64,000 nt of DNA from Sambucus nigra (GCA_949130495.1 OX422221.1:25183917-25247916), one strand, 5' to 3'; shown: positions 1 to 14,579, counted from the stretch's first letter. The notes: generated by a model not told the origin, from the letters alone. Numbers and translations are program-made.

Positions 1-617
1 AATACATGATCATGTACTCTGTTAGCATGTTCCACAAATTCGTTAGAGCCTCTGAATCCATTGTGATCAAGCTCATTTTTGCCCAAAAGGCTCTTTACAG
101 GTGTCGGTCCAGCCAAAACCGATAATTAAGTCTCTGAATCAATTTTGATCAAGCTCATTACGGTGTAAGAGACCTCATTATTTTTTTATTAAGCTGAGTA
201 TCATACCCTTGCATCTACCATGGCGAAAATCAATGGGTGTTGTTTATTCTCAAGGTTTTTGGTGATAGTGGAGATCTTTTCACTTGGTTTTATCGCACTC
301 ATAACCATACTTTAGTCAACGCAACAATTTTTAGAATCTACTGTTTGGAAATTTTCAAGGTTTTTTGTGATAGTGGAGATCTTTTCACTTGGTTTGATCG
401 CATTGCCAAACCTTAGTCAACTTGGTAATTTTAGAATCTACAGTTTGGAAGACTCCAACTAGCTGCTCCCCTTCTTCTTAGCTCACTATAGTTCGAGAGA
501 CTTTATCAATGGTGTCGCAAAGATTTTGGTTTCAAGCTCAACAAGGATTGTCATTTCAAGCTCAACTTTTAATCAAGCTTAGTGTGTCCATTCCGCCCAC
601 ACTGCGCTTGAGGGGGG
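1..617 (+). pseudogene. Copia pol 3' remnant (RNase H end) up to polypurine tract
   Basis: Degenerate 3' end of a Copia polyprotein. From 190 the + frame resembles the Copia RNase H segment around the EAEY motif (A-E-Y-H-T-L-A-S), with a stop codon where the first Glu would be. A segment starting near 253 (GGTGATAGTGGAGATCTTTT) recurs about 100 bp later, so part of the tail is tandemly duplicated. A purine-rich stretch at 608-618 (cttgaggggggatg context) sits just before the putative LTR, as a polypurine tract should. The block is the inverted counterpart of about 20690-21115. The left part lies outside the window. Confidence 0.7.
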
Positions 618-937
618 ATGTTAAGGATGTTAGATATCATGCACAACCCCACGTTGGAAATAAGTTTGAAAAAAAGTCATCAGTTAAGTTTGAGAAAGGC
701 ATGCATACAGTTAACAACAAATATAAAAAGTCATCAGGAGGTTATTCACATGTGCTATTAAAAAGGGGCTTACCTTGTGTTTCTCCTTTGATGTAGGAAC
801 AACTCTTTATAACAGCTATATTGTTTTAAGTTTGTAAACCGTAGGGCTTGTTTTGCTGCTATATAAAGGCAGCCTTGACTTCAATAAAATACTAAGAAGA
901 GTTACAAAAACTGAGTATTGAGTTATTAAATTCTACA
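618..937 (+). repeat. Putative Copia LTR (3' LTR of the remnant to its left)
   Basis: Starts with TGTTAAGG right after the polypurine tract and ends in a CA-terminated TTCTACA, about 320 bp. It has a TATA-like box (TATATAAAGG, 860-869) and an AATAAAA polyadenylation-type signal at about 883, in the order expected of a transcribed LTR. No second copy lies in the window, so the borders rest on motifs only. A 95-residue frame at 509-796 spans the junction and shows no family resemblance. Confidence 0.55.
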
Positions 938-984
938 AAAACAAAATATTTCTTAAGTATACACACTTATTCTTCTTTCCCTCT

Positions 985-2075
985 CAACACAAAACCCATT
1001 GGTTAACTCATGTAGATTTTCTCTTCCAATTTACCATGTAGAAACACAGTCTTAACATCCATTTGTTCTAACTTAAGGCTCTGAGTTTCTACCAAAGCCA
1101 ATAACCTTCGCCCTATGTGAACCTCTTTTCCACAAGCGTAACATTGTACCCCATATTTTCACTTAAAACCCCATTTTCACCCTACAATCTTTTGCTTAGC
1201 AGGCTGGTCAACTAGAATTCAGGTTTTATTTTTATGTGGGGAATTAATTTAAGCGTCTATAGTAAATTTTTTTTTTCAAAAGAGGATTAGTCAGCGTCTA
1301 TAGTAGCTATCCATTTTTCTTTATCTTTTGTACTTGTTACTTCCTTATAAAAACTTGGTTCTTCATCAATTATTTCTGAAACATTCAAGGAAAAAGAGAA
1401 TATGTCACCATAACCATATCTATTAGGTGATTTTACCTATCTCTTTTGTCTATCCTTTTCTAAACAATAAGTATTTAATAAACTATTATGATCTAGCTGA
1501 ACTTCAGATTCACAATGATCTTTTGATGGTTGTTGATCATTAGAATCAGTTTTCGTGTTCCCTTATTGCTCCACCTCAAACTCCAGTCTATCACTTGTGT
1601 GTCTACTTCTACAACTTTTCCTGTTTCGCCTCTCATATCATCTTTGTACATCTCATTTTCTCTGAATATAATATCCCTGCAAGTGAAAGTCCCTGGATTT
1701 TCAGAATACAGACTCCAGACCTTGTATCCTCTCACTCCATGTAGATACCCTATAAAAACACACTTTATAACTCAATGATCAAGCTTTCCCTGCTTTTTGT
1801 GTACAATGCAATGGACCTAAAAAGTCTCAAGTTTTCATATTTCGCAGGCTCATTGGAACCCAATTCCAATGGAATTTTGAAGTCAATAGTAGATGAAGGC
1901 ATCTATTGATCAAATAACAGGCAGTCTCCTTTTGCCCAAAACACCTTAGGCAAACCATAGTGTAAAAACATATACCTCACTCTTTCCATAATTGTCATAT
2001 TCATTCTCTCAACTAGTCCATTTGGTTGAGGTGTACCTGTTATTGACAAATGTCTGATGAGTCCTACTTTCTTAG
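985..2075 (-). pseudogene. Copia integrase-RT fragment, broken
   Basis: Read on the minus strand from 2075 down. First comes the integrase segment with the G-T-P-Q-P-N-G-L-V-E-R-M-N motif (about 1980-2040). Next is the integrase C-terminal G-Y-K-V-W region with R-D-I-I-F (within 1493-1740). Then the pre-RT linker with E-K-W-I (about 1280-1480), and the start of the RT palm, L-E-Q-M-D-V-K-T-V-F-L-H-G, at about 1020-1110. The conserved Gln after YMS reads as a stop. The order is collinear with Copia pol, but frames shift several times. No LTR of its own is visible, and it is opposite in strand to the neighbouring remnant. Confidence 0.8.
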
Positions 2076-2130
2076 TATTTAGTTAAAATATCATATCAAA
2101 ATTCCCAAAGAAAAAAAAAACTCCCCACGA

Positions 2131-2776
2131 CATTCTTCTCCCTCAAACCAACCTCATTCCTCCTCAACCTATCCACAACAACAACACCCAACTGGAAAAA
2201 CCCTAGGAAACCAACCCTAGGGTTGCGCAGTCCCCTCGTGGGCCTCTTTAAGGGTGGCCCCTCCCCTTAGGGTTTGGGTTCAAGGATGAAGCTGCCTAAG
2301 TTTTTATTTCTTGAGTGGATTTCTTCATTTTTAGGGCTGATTTCTATGGACTTAATAGACTCTTATTATCGACCTATGAAGTGGTAGATTATTGGTATGA
2401 TTTTTCCTCATTTGGAGCAGTAACCTGTTTTGGGTATTTGGCTCTATCCTAACAAAGATTGAATTATTCAAAGTGGGGTCCGAAAAGGAAAGACGATTGA
2501 ACTAATCAAAGGAGGAGGATCACAAGGAGAGATGTCTTCTTACTTATATAATACCGATGTGTTTCCTAAGTATAGTTCACAAGGGTACGCGTAGTGGTTA
2601 CAACTCTAACCTCCAAGCCAAATGTTCCCAATCATGGTTGAAGGTATTAACCGAAAATGCTACAACCTTGCTAAGTTGACTAGGTATCATAGGGCACTAA
2701 ACCGAGTCCAGTCATGAGTTCAAAAATAAACTAAATAGAACTCATATTAAATATCGGTGACTCATCCCAAATAGGC
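2131..2776 (+). repeat. Segmental duplication copy A, left block
   Basis: Matches 32265-32948 in the same orientation, for example the shared ACCAACCCTAGGGTTGCGCA and ACAAGGGTACGCGTAGTGGT. The GC-richer start (about 2130-2290) contains CCCTAGGGTT palindromic pieces. In copy B this block lies directly behind an LTR primer-binding site, so it may once have been retroelement leader. No gene is seen. It stops at the CACTA insertion and resumes at 13184. Confidence 0.85.
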
Positions 2777-3370
2777 CACTACAACAATTCTTACATTTAA
2801 CTACGAAATTTTTCGTAGCCAAAAGTGTATATTTCGTTGCAAATAGTTTTTGCGACGAAAATTATTTCGTAGAGAGTTCGTGGCCAAAGGCCCGTCGCTG
2901 AATGTATATGACCATGAAATTAAATTTCGTTGCCAATTGTTTAGGTCATTTTCCACGAAGTTGTTTTCGTGGCGAATTGTCATATTTATGCTACAATTTA
3001 TTTTGTAGCTAATTGTTCAACATTTCGTTGCTAAATGTCTTCATTTCGTTGCCAATTCTATTAATAAACTAATGTGTTAGATGTTTTTAGCTACAAAATT
3101 TATAATTTATTTTGTAGCGATTTGTTCAACATTCCATTGCTAAATGTCTTCATTTCGTTGCTAATTCTATCAATAAACTAGTGTTAGATGCTTTTAGCCA
3201 CGGAATTTGTACCTTCCCTCAAGATCTATTGGGCACGAAATTTAATTGTTGAAAAATAATTTTTAATCATTAATTTTTCAATAATAAACTATAAAATCTT
3301 AAACCGCATTTTTATTTATCCATCGAATATTTAACTACGAAAACATTTATTTTGATAACGTAGTGTTTCA
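2777..3370 (+). repeat. CACTA left terminal and subterminal repeat zone
   Basis: After the terminal CACTACAACAATTC there are many copies of TTCGTTGC, TTCGTAGC, TTCGTGGC and their complements to about 3230, fading by 3370. Pieces such as CATTTCGTTGCTAA recur at about 3020 and 3150. By analogy with En/Spm these would be transposase-binding sites. Confidence 0.75.
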
Positions 3371-5788
3371 ATATATATTATTTTTATTTTGAAAAATGAA
3401 TTTTTATAGAGTACTGTATATCACCAAATTTAAACAAATTACCATATAAAAAAACACATTCGTTATTATGCACAAAATAACTAAATTATCATAAACAAAA
3501 TTTACATTATGTCACGTCCACATACATTGTTAAGTCACCTAAACACTTGTTATGGGGCGTAAATGTCCCACATTCCATCCCATTACAAACGATAAATAGT
3601 CATGGTGCAAAAAATAACTTAAACTAGTTAAAGGACTTAGAAGTCTCAGATTTCATTTACAAACGTCAAATGTCAAGAGTTCATGGTGCCCCAAAAATAA
3701 CTTCTTGTTACGTCAAATCCGCAATTAAGAGAATACAATACCATTAGCTAAGACAAAATAATATTTGATTTTTCTTTATCATGAAAAAGTTATAACACCG
3801 AGCGAAAGTTGTTAATTAAAGAGGGACCGTTTGTTTCTCTATTCAGAAAACTCGATTTAGACACTGTTTTTAAATAGAGTTTTAAAATTCAGTTTTGTGT
3901 GTTTATAATTATTAGTGCGCGTTTGATAAACTTGCTTTTAAATACAATTTTTTTAAAAATTTGACAAAATTAGCAAACATGTATCTTTATATCATACATG
4001 TGTGTATCTTTATCAGAATTGTATTTAAACACAGAAAACAGAATTGTAGTTGCAAACCAAAGAAGATCGTCGCGAAAAAATTTCTAAAGTACGTAATTGG
4101 AAAACGACAAAATTTTTTAAAGTATATAATTGCAAAACGGTAAAAATATTGCTCCACAATAAAACAAGATGTATTTTTTAAAAAAATTGGCCATAATATC
4201 CTTTGTTTATAAGACTATCCACCCTAATTAACAAATAATAAATTGTCAAACAACATTCAAATAGTATAAATTCATCAAACAAATTCCACATATAACATGA
4301 AATACAAAATATTTATCCAATGAATTCAATTTGTGCCTCAAATAAACAAAGTGTCCATTTAAAAAAAAAATTGAACAGAGTTTCATTTGTTTATTGAACT
4401 ATCCACCCTATTAAGGGATAACAACCAATCCTACGATATTCAATAATTTTAAAAGTAAAATCTAACAAATATTTTAACAAAACAAAATTCGTAGAAACAG
4501 TCACATACATATAAAAATAACACTTTATATATTTTAGAAATGACACTAACATTATCGTGTTGTATTTTAAAGTGGTTATGGTCGTGACAAATTGAAAAAA
4601 AAACATACCATGTAGGAATGGAATCAATTAGTGAAACTATAACATGGTGAGAAGAAAAAAAAAGGCAACTTTAAACTTTGTAGTCTACCTTTCGTATACC
4701 TTTAAACTCGGTTGATTTCAAAGAAAAGGCGAGGGCGGCCGCAACTGGAGAGAGCGTCAGCAACTGAAGAGCCCCAACACAATTTCTAAAGAGATTGTCG
4801 TGTCTATGCCGATCCTCTCGCTCTTGAGCATCTTGTCGATGCCGATAAGAGAGATTATCAAATCCCAACACTATCGATTCTCAAGATTTTCAACTATTGG
4901 GCGTCTTTGAGCAATGCAGGCTGTTTTCAAAATATGATATAAATGAACTTCCACAACTCTCTTAGTAGAAATGAGTAAAGAAACTATGATATAAGTTTGA
5001 TTATATAAGCATTCAAAACATCCCATGTCGAAAAGGATTGAAAATAATGCAAAAACCCAAAACAAAAAATCCACAACCAACAATTTATACATAAAAGACA
5101 TCAGAGGTGTAACATCAACAATTTATACATAATTGCCAAAAGATTGTGCGTCGCCCACTGATTTGGAATCACCATATGAACAAGGTAATGTTGCCGAAAG
5201 AGGGGAAGTTGAACGTGTGAGCATTGAGGCGGTACTGGATTGTAAATAACTGTGTAATCAACAACAGTGACATCGAGGATAACTGTGATTTTTTTTGACA
5301 AAGTGACGGTGAATTAATACCCAAGAAAAATGTGGGTCTCTCTCTAATAGGGGGGAACATCGATTGGAGTTCGCCTTTGTCGAACAATTTGAAGATCTGT
5401 TAAATTGACTTGCTAATCTTTTGGCTTATGATCTAAGAAGCGATCTACATAAAAAGTAACTCATTAGTATTAAAAACCAAGATCACAACATTATGAAGAT
5501 AATGGGCAACCTGCCAGGTTTTCCCTCCATCGAAAAAACCCGAAGTCCCTCGTAATTATCACCAACAAATAACCCCCAAACATAAGGATATTCCTTTCAG
5601 TATCCTTTTGCGATTCGGGCAACTATGTAACAAGGTTACACAACTTATCCCCTACTTGGAAATGGTATATGCCAACTTCTGGGGAAGACCTCTGGTAGTA
5701 ACAATACCTAATTTCATTGAGGTTAAGGTCAATCCTACAGATTGAATTGATTTATGCTACACCCATTGTTATTCGATAGAAATTATCG
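3371..5788. other. CACTA interior, AT-rich, no recognised gene
   Basis: AT-rich DNA with many short homopurine and homopyrimidine runs. Short frames at 3961-4143, 4391-4627 and 4671-5387 show no family resemblance I can name. A locally GC-richer patch with a NotI-like GGCGGCCGC occurs at about 4733. Confidence 0.5.
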
Positions 5789-6034
5789 TTAGCGTGGGTA
5801 AAAAGTATTCCATAATATCAAAATACATCCACCAGCAATGGGTGGAGGGGAAATCATATCTCCCTCTAATATCATTATTGTCATAAAAATAACATCACCA
5901 TTTTCAAGGTCAAAAAGGTCCTCATATTTTAGTGAAATCCTAATATTGACGCTGCGAGGAATTAAGTATTTGGTATGAAATTCCTTAAATTTATTTGCGG
6001 CAAACACTTTGCATTTTCTTCTACGCCTTGACAT
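5789..6034 (-). pseudogene. Unrecognised coding-like fragment, possibly transposon-derived
   Basis: 81-codon minus-strand frame with a basic start (S-R-R-R-R-K-C-K) followed by F-K-E-F-H-T-K-Y-L-I-P-R-S-V-N. The style (aromatic/charged segment, then IP-x-S-V-N) is reminiscent of plant proteins annotated as 'putative transposase, gypsy type', but the match is by eye and weak. It could be chance. Confidence 0.25.
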
Positions 6035-7574
6035 GATGAAGGTATGAAGAAGAAAAAGATGATGTCAGAAGCGCTTTGATAAAGATGAACTCCAGAGAGA
6101 AAAAGAGTAATGGAAAATACCTTGCAGTAAGTGAGCCATGGTACATGTATAAGGTTTTTAAAACCTTATACCTTTTACTGCCAAGTCCATTCAACCGGAG
6201 CCCATACGCCCACGAGCAAAGATTAGTAAAAGATTAGTAAAAAATGTACCACGAGCAAAGATTAGTAAAGAATGTACCACGAGCAAAGATTACTAAAATG
6301 ATTAGTAAAAGATTAAATTATCAGGAAATGATAATTTGGGTGAGAATCTAAGCTCTTTAGGGAAACACGAACACGTGATACTCTTGATGATGATATTTCC
6401 GTTTTAGTAAAAGAAGATGACGTGAAGGTTGATAATGCAGAACTGGAAAGAGACATTGATGTTCAGTATTCCGAGGGGAAGCAGGTTGATCTACATACGG
6501 AGGAAGAAACAGTAGCTTAAGAACATACTGCTGAGATTGATGGTGATGATGTGAATGGTTTAGTTTCCAAAGTTGAGGTATTCAATGAGGATACAGGTGT
6601 CCAAAATAATGAAAATTTGAGTGGGTGGAATCACGGGAGAGGGAGGTGTTGAACAGGTAATTGCGGTCAATTCAGTGCCCTGTGTGAATTGTGTATCTAT
6701 AATTCATAAACCCTCATATCAAAGTCCCCCTTAGTTTATGAAGCCTATATTGTAAAGACAATAAAAAATCATTAGAACTAACATTGATAAACAAAGGGAT
6801 CAAATCATAAATTGAATCCAGAAGGAAGAAAGCTCAAGAAGTGGATAATAATCTTGATTTTGTATTTGCAGTACAATAGATAAGTATGATTACGAAGCCT
6901 TATATATAAAACAAAAGTAAAGACCAATATTCCCTCAATTAGAGATATATCGTAAATAGAAAAAATGTAGCTAATCAAAGATCTGACTTCTCCTAAGAAT
7001 TGAAAAAATCCAAGATTCGAGGAGTTTCCTAACTCAAGTTACTAACAGAAATAAAATAATTCCAGAAATTGCAAAACACTTGTTCAAAGGCCTAAACGAC
7101 GTTGAATATAAAAAAAATAGCAGATTTCTTGGCAAAGTGATGAGTTTTGCCCGTCTTGCGGTCATAGTGGAAATATGGTATGGCATCGGTAACACTATTC
7201 ACTATATACACTATGTTTTGCTATTTCTTAGTCACTCGCATCCACTACCAAAACTGGTAATGGGTAGAAGATTAATGAAATACAACACGTCTAGAATTTT
7301 TTATGGGGCAATTTAGTTGTTGCTACTGCTTTTGATTACTGGTTATTTAGATTTTATTTTGTAAGGGGAATAATGCATGCAAATGTTATAAATACTTATA
7401 TGAAGTGACCTGCTGAATAGATTTTATGAGTAATCGATCGAGCTGTGTAGTTGCAGAGGCCTCAAACCTTGGTCCAGCTACTGCAACGTCAACATTCAAG
7501 TAAGCAACAACTCTTGAAGACAACATTTCCCTGTTCTCTTCTACCCATTCTGTAGATCCTATTTGAAAAGAGTA
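6035..7574. other. CACTA interior; acidic coding-like remnant at ~6400-6660
   Basis: About 6385-6660 on the + strand reads as a Glu/Asp/Val-rich frame interrupted by stops (for example near 6519 and 6650), unlike the AT-rich surroundings. It may be a decayed exon of an unknown acidic protein. At 6225-6310 the unit ACGAGCAAAGATTAGTAAAA recurs three times. A 78-codon + frame at 7080-7316 is not recognised. Confidence 0.35.
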
Positions 7575-7667
7575 GATAATACTTTTCGTGGAAAATAATA
7601 CTTTTTTGCTACGAATTTTATTTTGTAGTTAAGAAATTCGCAACTAAATGTAAGAATTGTTGTAGTG
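7575..7667. repeat. Internal CACTA-type terminus
   Basis: Ends in ATGTAAGAATTGTTGTAGTG, a better inverse match to the left end at 2777 than the outer right end is. It is preceded by TTTTGCTACGAATTTTATTT subterminal sequence shared with 13100-13140. The following bases (TAA) do not match the GGC before 2777, so it is not the partner of that end by target duplication. It is probably the right end of a second, nested or older, CACTA copy. Confidence 0.65.
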
Positions 7668-7686
7668 TAAGGATAAAAATTTCAGT

Positions 7687-7893
7687 TCAAAACTTACGAA
7701 AACCCCATTCAACTTTATATAAATTAATACATACCTCAAAACCAACTTTATATAAATCAATTTTCAGAGGATCCACTTTTGGCTCAATTACAACAAGAAT
7801 AGGCAATTGATGAATTCTCATTAGTTTTTTAATTCTTCTGGAAGATGATTTCTTTGGAGCCCCTCTGATGTTCCACACTACAAGATTCAACAT
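7687..7893 (-). pseudogene. LINE (L1-type) endonuclease N-terminal fragment
   Basis: 68-codon frame beginning M-L-N-L-V-V-W-N-I-R-G, then K-K-L-M-R-I-H-Q-L-P-I-L-V-V-I-E-P-K. This is the first strand and helix of plant LINE apurinic-type endonucleases, including the catalytic Asn of W-N-I-R-G and the Glu of I-E-P. Family proteins run on for hundreds of residues, but here similarity ends after about 60. No reverse transcriptase follows. It abuts the internal CACTA terminus. Confidence 0.7.
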
Positions 7894-7978
7894 TTAGAAA
7901 TAGTGTACTGGGAGTGAATGATACCTTTAGAAGATGATCTTGTTTTTCTCCTATGCAAGGGGTCAATGAAAGCATGTT

Positions 7979-10950
<2,972 letters not shown>

Positions 10951-10954
10951 ACTT

Positions 10955-11200
10955 GAACAAGTATAACAATTTATTTTGTACAATATCTCTAGTATCAGTC
11001 AAAATTGCAGTTGAATTAGTTAATGGAGAAGAAATATTAGTGGAGCAGACAATACTAGAATTGGAAGTGCTGTCCAGAACCATTAAATTGCTACCACTTC
11101 CAATAGTTAGTACACCAGATTCACCTCTTATTGGATTGTCTTTGTTTGCCACCCATACCACTTCTAGAGTACAAGAACACCATTTGATAGCTAATGACCA
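10955..11200 (-). pseudogene. G-type lectin (S-locus-like) receptor kinase fragment
   Basis: Minus-strand frame with V-V-W-V-A-N-K-D-N-P-I, S-G-V-L-T-I-G-S, S-I-V-C-S-T-N-I-S and N-S-T-A-I-L-T-D-T: the bulb-lectin (B_lectin) domain of plant G-type lectin S-receptor-like kinases, in the family's order. About 70 residues survive. The usual Trp of the I-V-W-S-T motif is Cys, and after D-I-V the sequence leaves the family. There is no kinase domain. It lies within the CACTA element. Confidence 0.85.
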
Positions 11201-11347
11201 AAACTATGCTACCTCAACCACTTTAGATCAAGATCAATATATGTTGTCATTACAAAATTAAGCCCTTAGATTATTCCTATGTCCATTAAACTAACATATT
11301 CAAACATTATAAAACTACCAAATATTTTAAAACCTAATGGAGCTCCC

Positions 11348-11590
11348 TTAGATTGTTATAGCAAAACACCACAAGTTTGAAAGATGCAAGATTAAAAGGA
11401 CGCATAAAATATTCTGAGGACAAACATTATTGGGTAGGTAAATCATGATTCCATTAGAACATTTCGCAAACTTGAACACAAGTAGTAATTCATGAACATT
11501 TCTCTCTATGGCAGATAATATCCATGATTCTATATTAGAAGTGTTAAAAGACGACCCTTCAATCGTTACATTTTCAACAAAAGGCATGAA
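11348..11590 (-). pseudogene. FBD / F-box LRR protein fragment
   Basis: Minus-strand frame containing I-E-S-W-I-L-S-A-I-E-R-N-V-H-E-L and then L-P-N-N-V, L-L-I-L-H-L-S-N. This is the 'W-I-x-x-A-I-x-R-N-V-x-E-L' start of the leucine-rich region of plant FBD-type F-box proteins, with L-P and L-x-L-x-L following at the expected spacing. The F-box and FBD ends are not seen. It is on the same strand as the lectin-kinase fragment about 200 bp away, so the two may have been captured separately or joined. Confidence 0.65.
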
Positions 11591-12865
11591 AAGAAACAGT
11601 GAATCAACATCCTATCCTTGAGCAGCTTGATTGATCCAAAATAGTACAATTTCAATAATTTTGATTTAACATACATTCATTAGGCAACTTAGTTGAAGTA
11701 CATGTACATCTCTACTCTCCATATTCAATATGATGCATACGAATATACCTGTATACATTTTCATATTCCATATTCAAATTAAACCACTACCTAAAGAATC
11801 GACAAACATCAAATTAAGTCGATAACCCACACCACTAAAACATTTCACCTACTCTACTACATTTCATCGGATAAACCCCTAATTATTAGGGAGACAAATA
11901 AATCCTAAAAATTAGGGGAAAACACGTTTTTTTCACGAAGTGGTCAACTCATAACATAAAAATAATAAACATACATATCACCTCTTCATATCATGTTATT
12001 ATTTTGTCTCTAAAATTGGAAAAATAGGGTTTGTGCATAGTTGGAGAGAGAGAGACAAATTTCTTACCGTCGACAAGACGAAGTGGCGATCTGTCCAATT
12101 ACTCGCAAACCAAATCACCATATAGGGAAGAATTTCGTGTGTATGTGTAAGCACCTGTTCAAATAAAATCAAGGATCCACTATTTACACCGTCGTGATTT
12201 ATGCCCAAAGTTGATGTTCCTTGATGGTTAAAACCCAAAACAAGATCATCATAAATGATTCCAACCTAACCACCATTGAAACTAACCCATCACAGGGATT
12301 GAAAATGATTCACCGCTGATCGGAGCTTCCTTCGAAAGACCACAAACGACGTACCTTAGTAGCATCCAACGCACCTCATGCCAATTGATCTACACTTATC
12401 CATCTCAGAATATGAGAACCAATTAAAATAAGGAATCAAACCAGGTACACATTGCGTTCTTGAAAATGAAACCCACACCCACAAATGTTAGGATTAAATC
12501 CAAAATAAACTCAGCTCAGAGATTATACGACCATGTTTGTTAAACAACAAGAACTACTGACCCACCAAGATTATAGAAACAAAAAAAATTATATGTCTTA
12601 GTTCGTAACATACCCCTGGTGTCGCCGCTGGCGTCAACCACAGCAATACCAGATATCTCGTATACACACAACTTAATCATTACCTATATTCTTCATTTAT
12701 GTTTCTTACAAGATTTTCATGGTGTATTTTGCGATCAGATTTTGAGAGAAGAGGAAAAGGGTTCCGTAGTGTATTTGGGTTTGGAGGGACAAACGGGTTT
12801 TGAGGGATGAGCGGAAATTTTGAGATTGGGTGATAGGGAAAGTTTTGTTAATAATTAGAATATTT
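11591..12865. other. CACTA interior, no recognised gene
   Basis: Mixed-composition DNA. Short frames at 11999-12238 (-) and 12619-12810 (+) have no recognisable family. The end of the stretch leads into the right subterminal repeats. Confidence 0.4.
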
Positions 12866-13180
12866 CACTACAATCTAATTCGTTACCTAATGTTTTAAGA
12901 CTTTAGACCACGGAAATTATTTTGTTGCAAAACATAAAAGTATTTGCTATGAAAAATTTCGTTGCCAATAGTTCATATTTCGTTCCTAAATAATTTACTT
13001 TTTCGCGGAAATATTAGCGCCAACATATTGGCACTTATTGTCGACGAAAATCTGAATTTCGTAGCTAAATGTAACATTTTTCTCCACTAAATTATTTTCG
13101 TGGCAAATAATGAGTTTTTGCTACGAATTTTCTTTTATAGCTAACAAATTCGCAGCTAAATGTAAGAACTGTTTTTAGTG
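12866..13180 (-). repeat. CACTA right subterminal and terminal zone
   Basis: Dense TTTCGTTGCC / TTTCGTAGC-type repeats ending in the inverted terminal repeat and TTTTTAGTG. The zone itself starts CACTACAATC (12866), so it could pass for a 315-bp miniature CACTA, but the flanks (TTT and GGC) do not form a target duplication for that reading. Confidence 0.7.
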
Positions 13181-13183
13181 GGC

Positions 13184-13684
13184 ATAAATACCGAATATTC
13201 AGCTAAAAACTGAGTATTCAACCTAAATATAGGCTTCCACTTGCGACTCGTTTGGTTGTTTTCTATGTAATTTGTCTCATTTAGCATAGATGTTTTAACT
13301 AGGGGTAAGATATATTTATATATAAAAGTTTATAATTTGCAATTTCTTTCCATATTTTTCTACTGAAATCATTTGGAAATTGTGTGCTTATTATTTTTGG
13401 AACGATTCAATTGACAAGTGCACCATGGGCAATTATATCAGTTTGACAATGCTATGCACATTAAATGATAATTTTATCATTACCTAATTAATCAAAAATA
13501 TTATACTTGTTTTTCTTTGCTTTAAACAAAAAAATATTGGGCTCTTTAAATCGCATATCGTTGCGTGTTGCCTAAAGTAGATGCCCATACCGAGTTAAAA
13601 TATTAGCAGGCCAATGAATTTCTAGTTTAGACTATGGGAGTCTTGTGGGTCTTGCCATTTCCACGACAAAAAATTAGTTGTTTA
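13184..13684 (+). repeat. Segmental duplication copy A, second block
   Basis: Collinear with about 32949-33440 in copy B (shared ACTCGTTTGGTTGTTTTCTA and GGGAGTCTTGTGGGTCTTGC). It contains no gene I can recognise. The last five bases, GTTTA (13680-13684), are the target duplication of the LTR element that follows. Confidence 0.85.
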
Positions 13685-14212
13685 TATAAAATCATTCTTA
13701 AGAACACCCTAATATTAATCATGAACACATAAATATGATTAGAGTTTAACATACAATTGTTCTTAATAAAAGGATCTTAGATCTTCATGTTTTCACAAAA
13801 TACGTCTAAAAGATAGAAAATAAGACATACCTTGATCAAAGATCAATCTTGATTAATTGCTCCATCGATCTGCCTTCTTGGAAAAAATGCACTCTAATGG
13901 AATCTCAGAGTTTCTCTCCCACCTCAGAAATAGTGTGTTATGAGATGACTCTAGATGGTGTAGAGGTCTCTATTTATAAGGGGAAGAGGGCCGGAATCCT
14001 AGTCAAGGTGGGACTCTTTCAAGTCTCCCACTAATGCCACTAACCATCATGTGACTAACGGATAAGGTTTACCCAAATCTTTTAATATCTTTATTTATCA
14101 CATTCCTAATTAATTATCTGACATTTATTAAAACCACATAAATGGGAAATTTGGAATTTAATACAATTGAAATTAAATAATTAATTTTGTCACTTAACAT
14201 TAATTTCCAACA
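13685..14212 (-). repeat. 3' LTR of the 6.3-kb Copia-type element
   Basis: 528 bp. Read on the minus strand it starts TGTTGGAAATTAATG and ends in TTTTATA. A TATA box (minus-strand TATAAATAG) lies at 13970-13978. A 61-codon + frame inside it recurs in the other LTR with two residue changes and is a by-product of the repeat, not a gene. Confidence 0.92.
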
Positions 14213-14225
14213 GTCTCCCACTTGG
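14213..14225 (-). other. Polypurine tract of the 6.3-kb element
   Basis: Minus-strand AAGTGGGAGAC directly abuts the LTR start TGTTGG, the place where plus-strand DNA synthesis is primed in Copia elements. Confidence 0.75.
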
Positions 14226-14579
14226 TCTTAATAATTCGCATAATTAGATTAGGTATCATAAGGTACACAATCATTGATAAATTTATTTTGCTGAATCAAA
14301 TGATTCACGGATGCGAGTCATGGCGGTTCCATACTATTCAAGAGCATGGTTCCTTCCATGTACCACAACACCAATGTTTCATTCAACTAAGCCTTTAATA
14401 TTGGGTATCATAATGGCCTCACAATGTCCTTTTCAATAAGGACTATTTCTGTCAACAATAATTCATAATTTTATGCATGCTTTATCAAAAGACAGAAATA
14501 ATTGAAATCAGAAACACTTTTATTGAATTCAAGTAATGGTGTCAAACAACTAAGCCAAAATAGAAATCATAGTCTAACT

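Noticed and set aside
7194..7667. Small CACTA element with TAA target duplication (CACTATTCAC at 7194 to GTAGTG at 7667).
   Set aside because: Beyond the first five bases the two ends are not inverted copies of each other, so the match of TAA is probably chance.
12866..13180. A free-standing 315-bp miniature CACTA.
   Set aside because: Flanks TTT and GGC do not form a target duplication, whereas GGC pairs with the far left end at 2774.
13849..14034. 61-codon ORF repeated at 19666-19851, as if a conserved small gene.
   Set aside because: Both copies are LTR sequence of one element; conservation reflects recent transposition.
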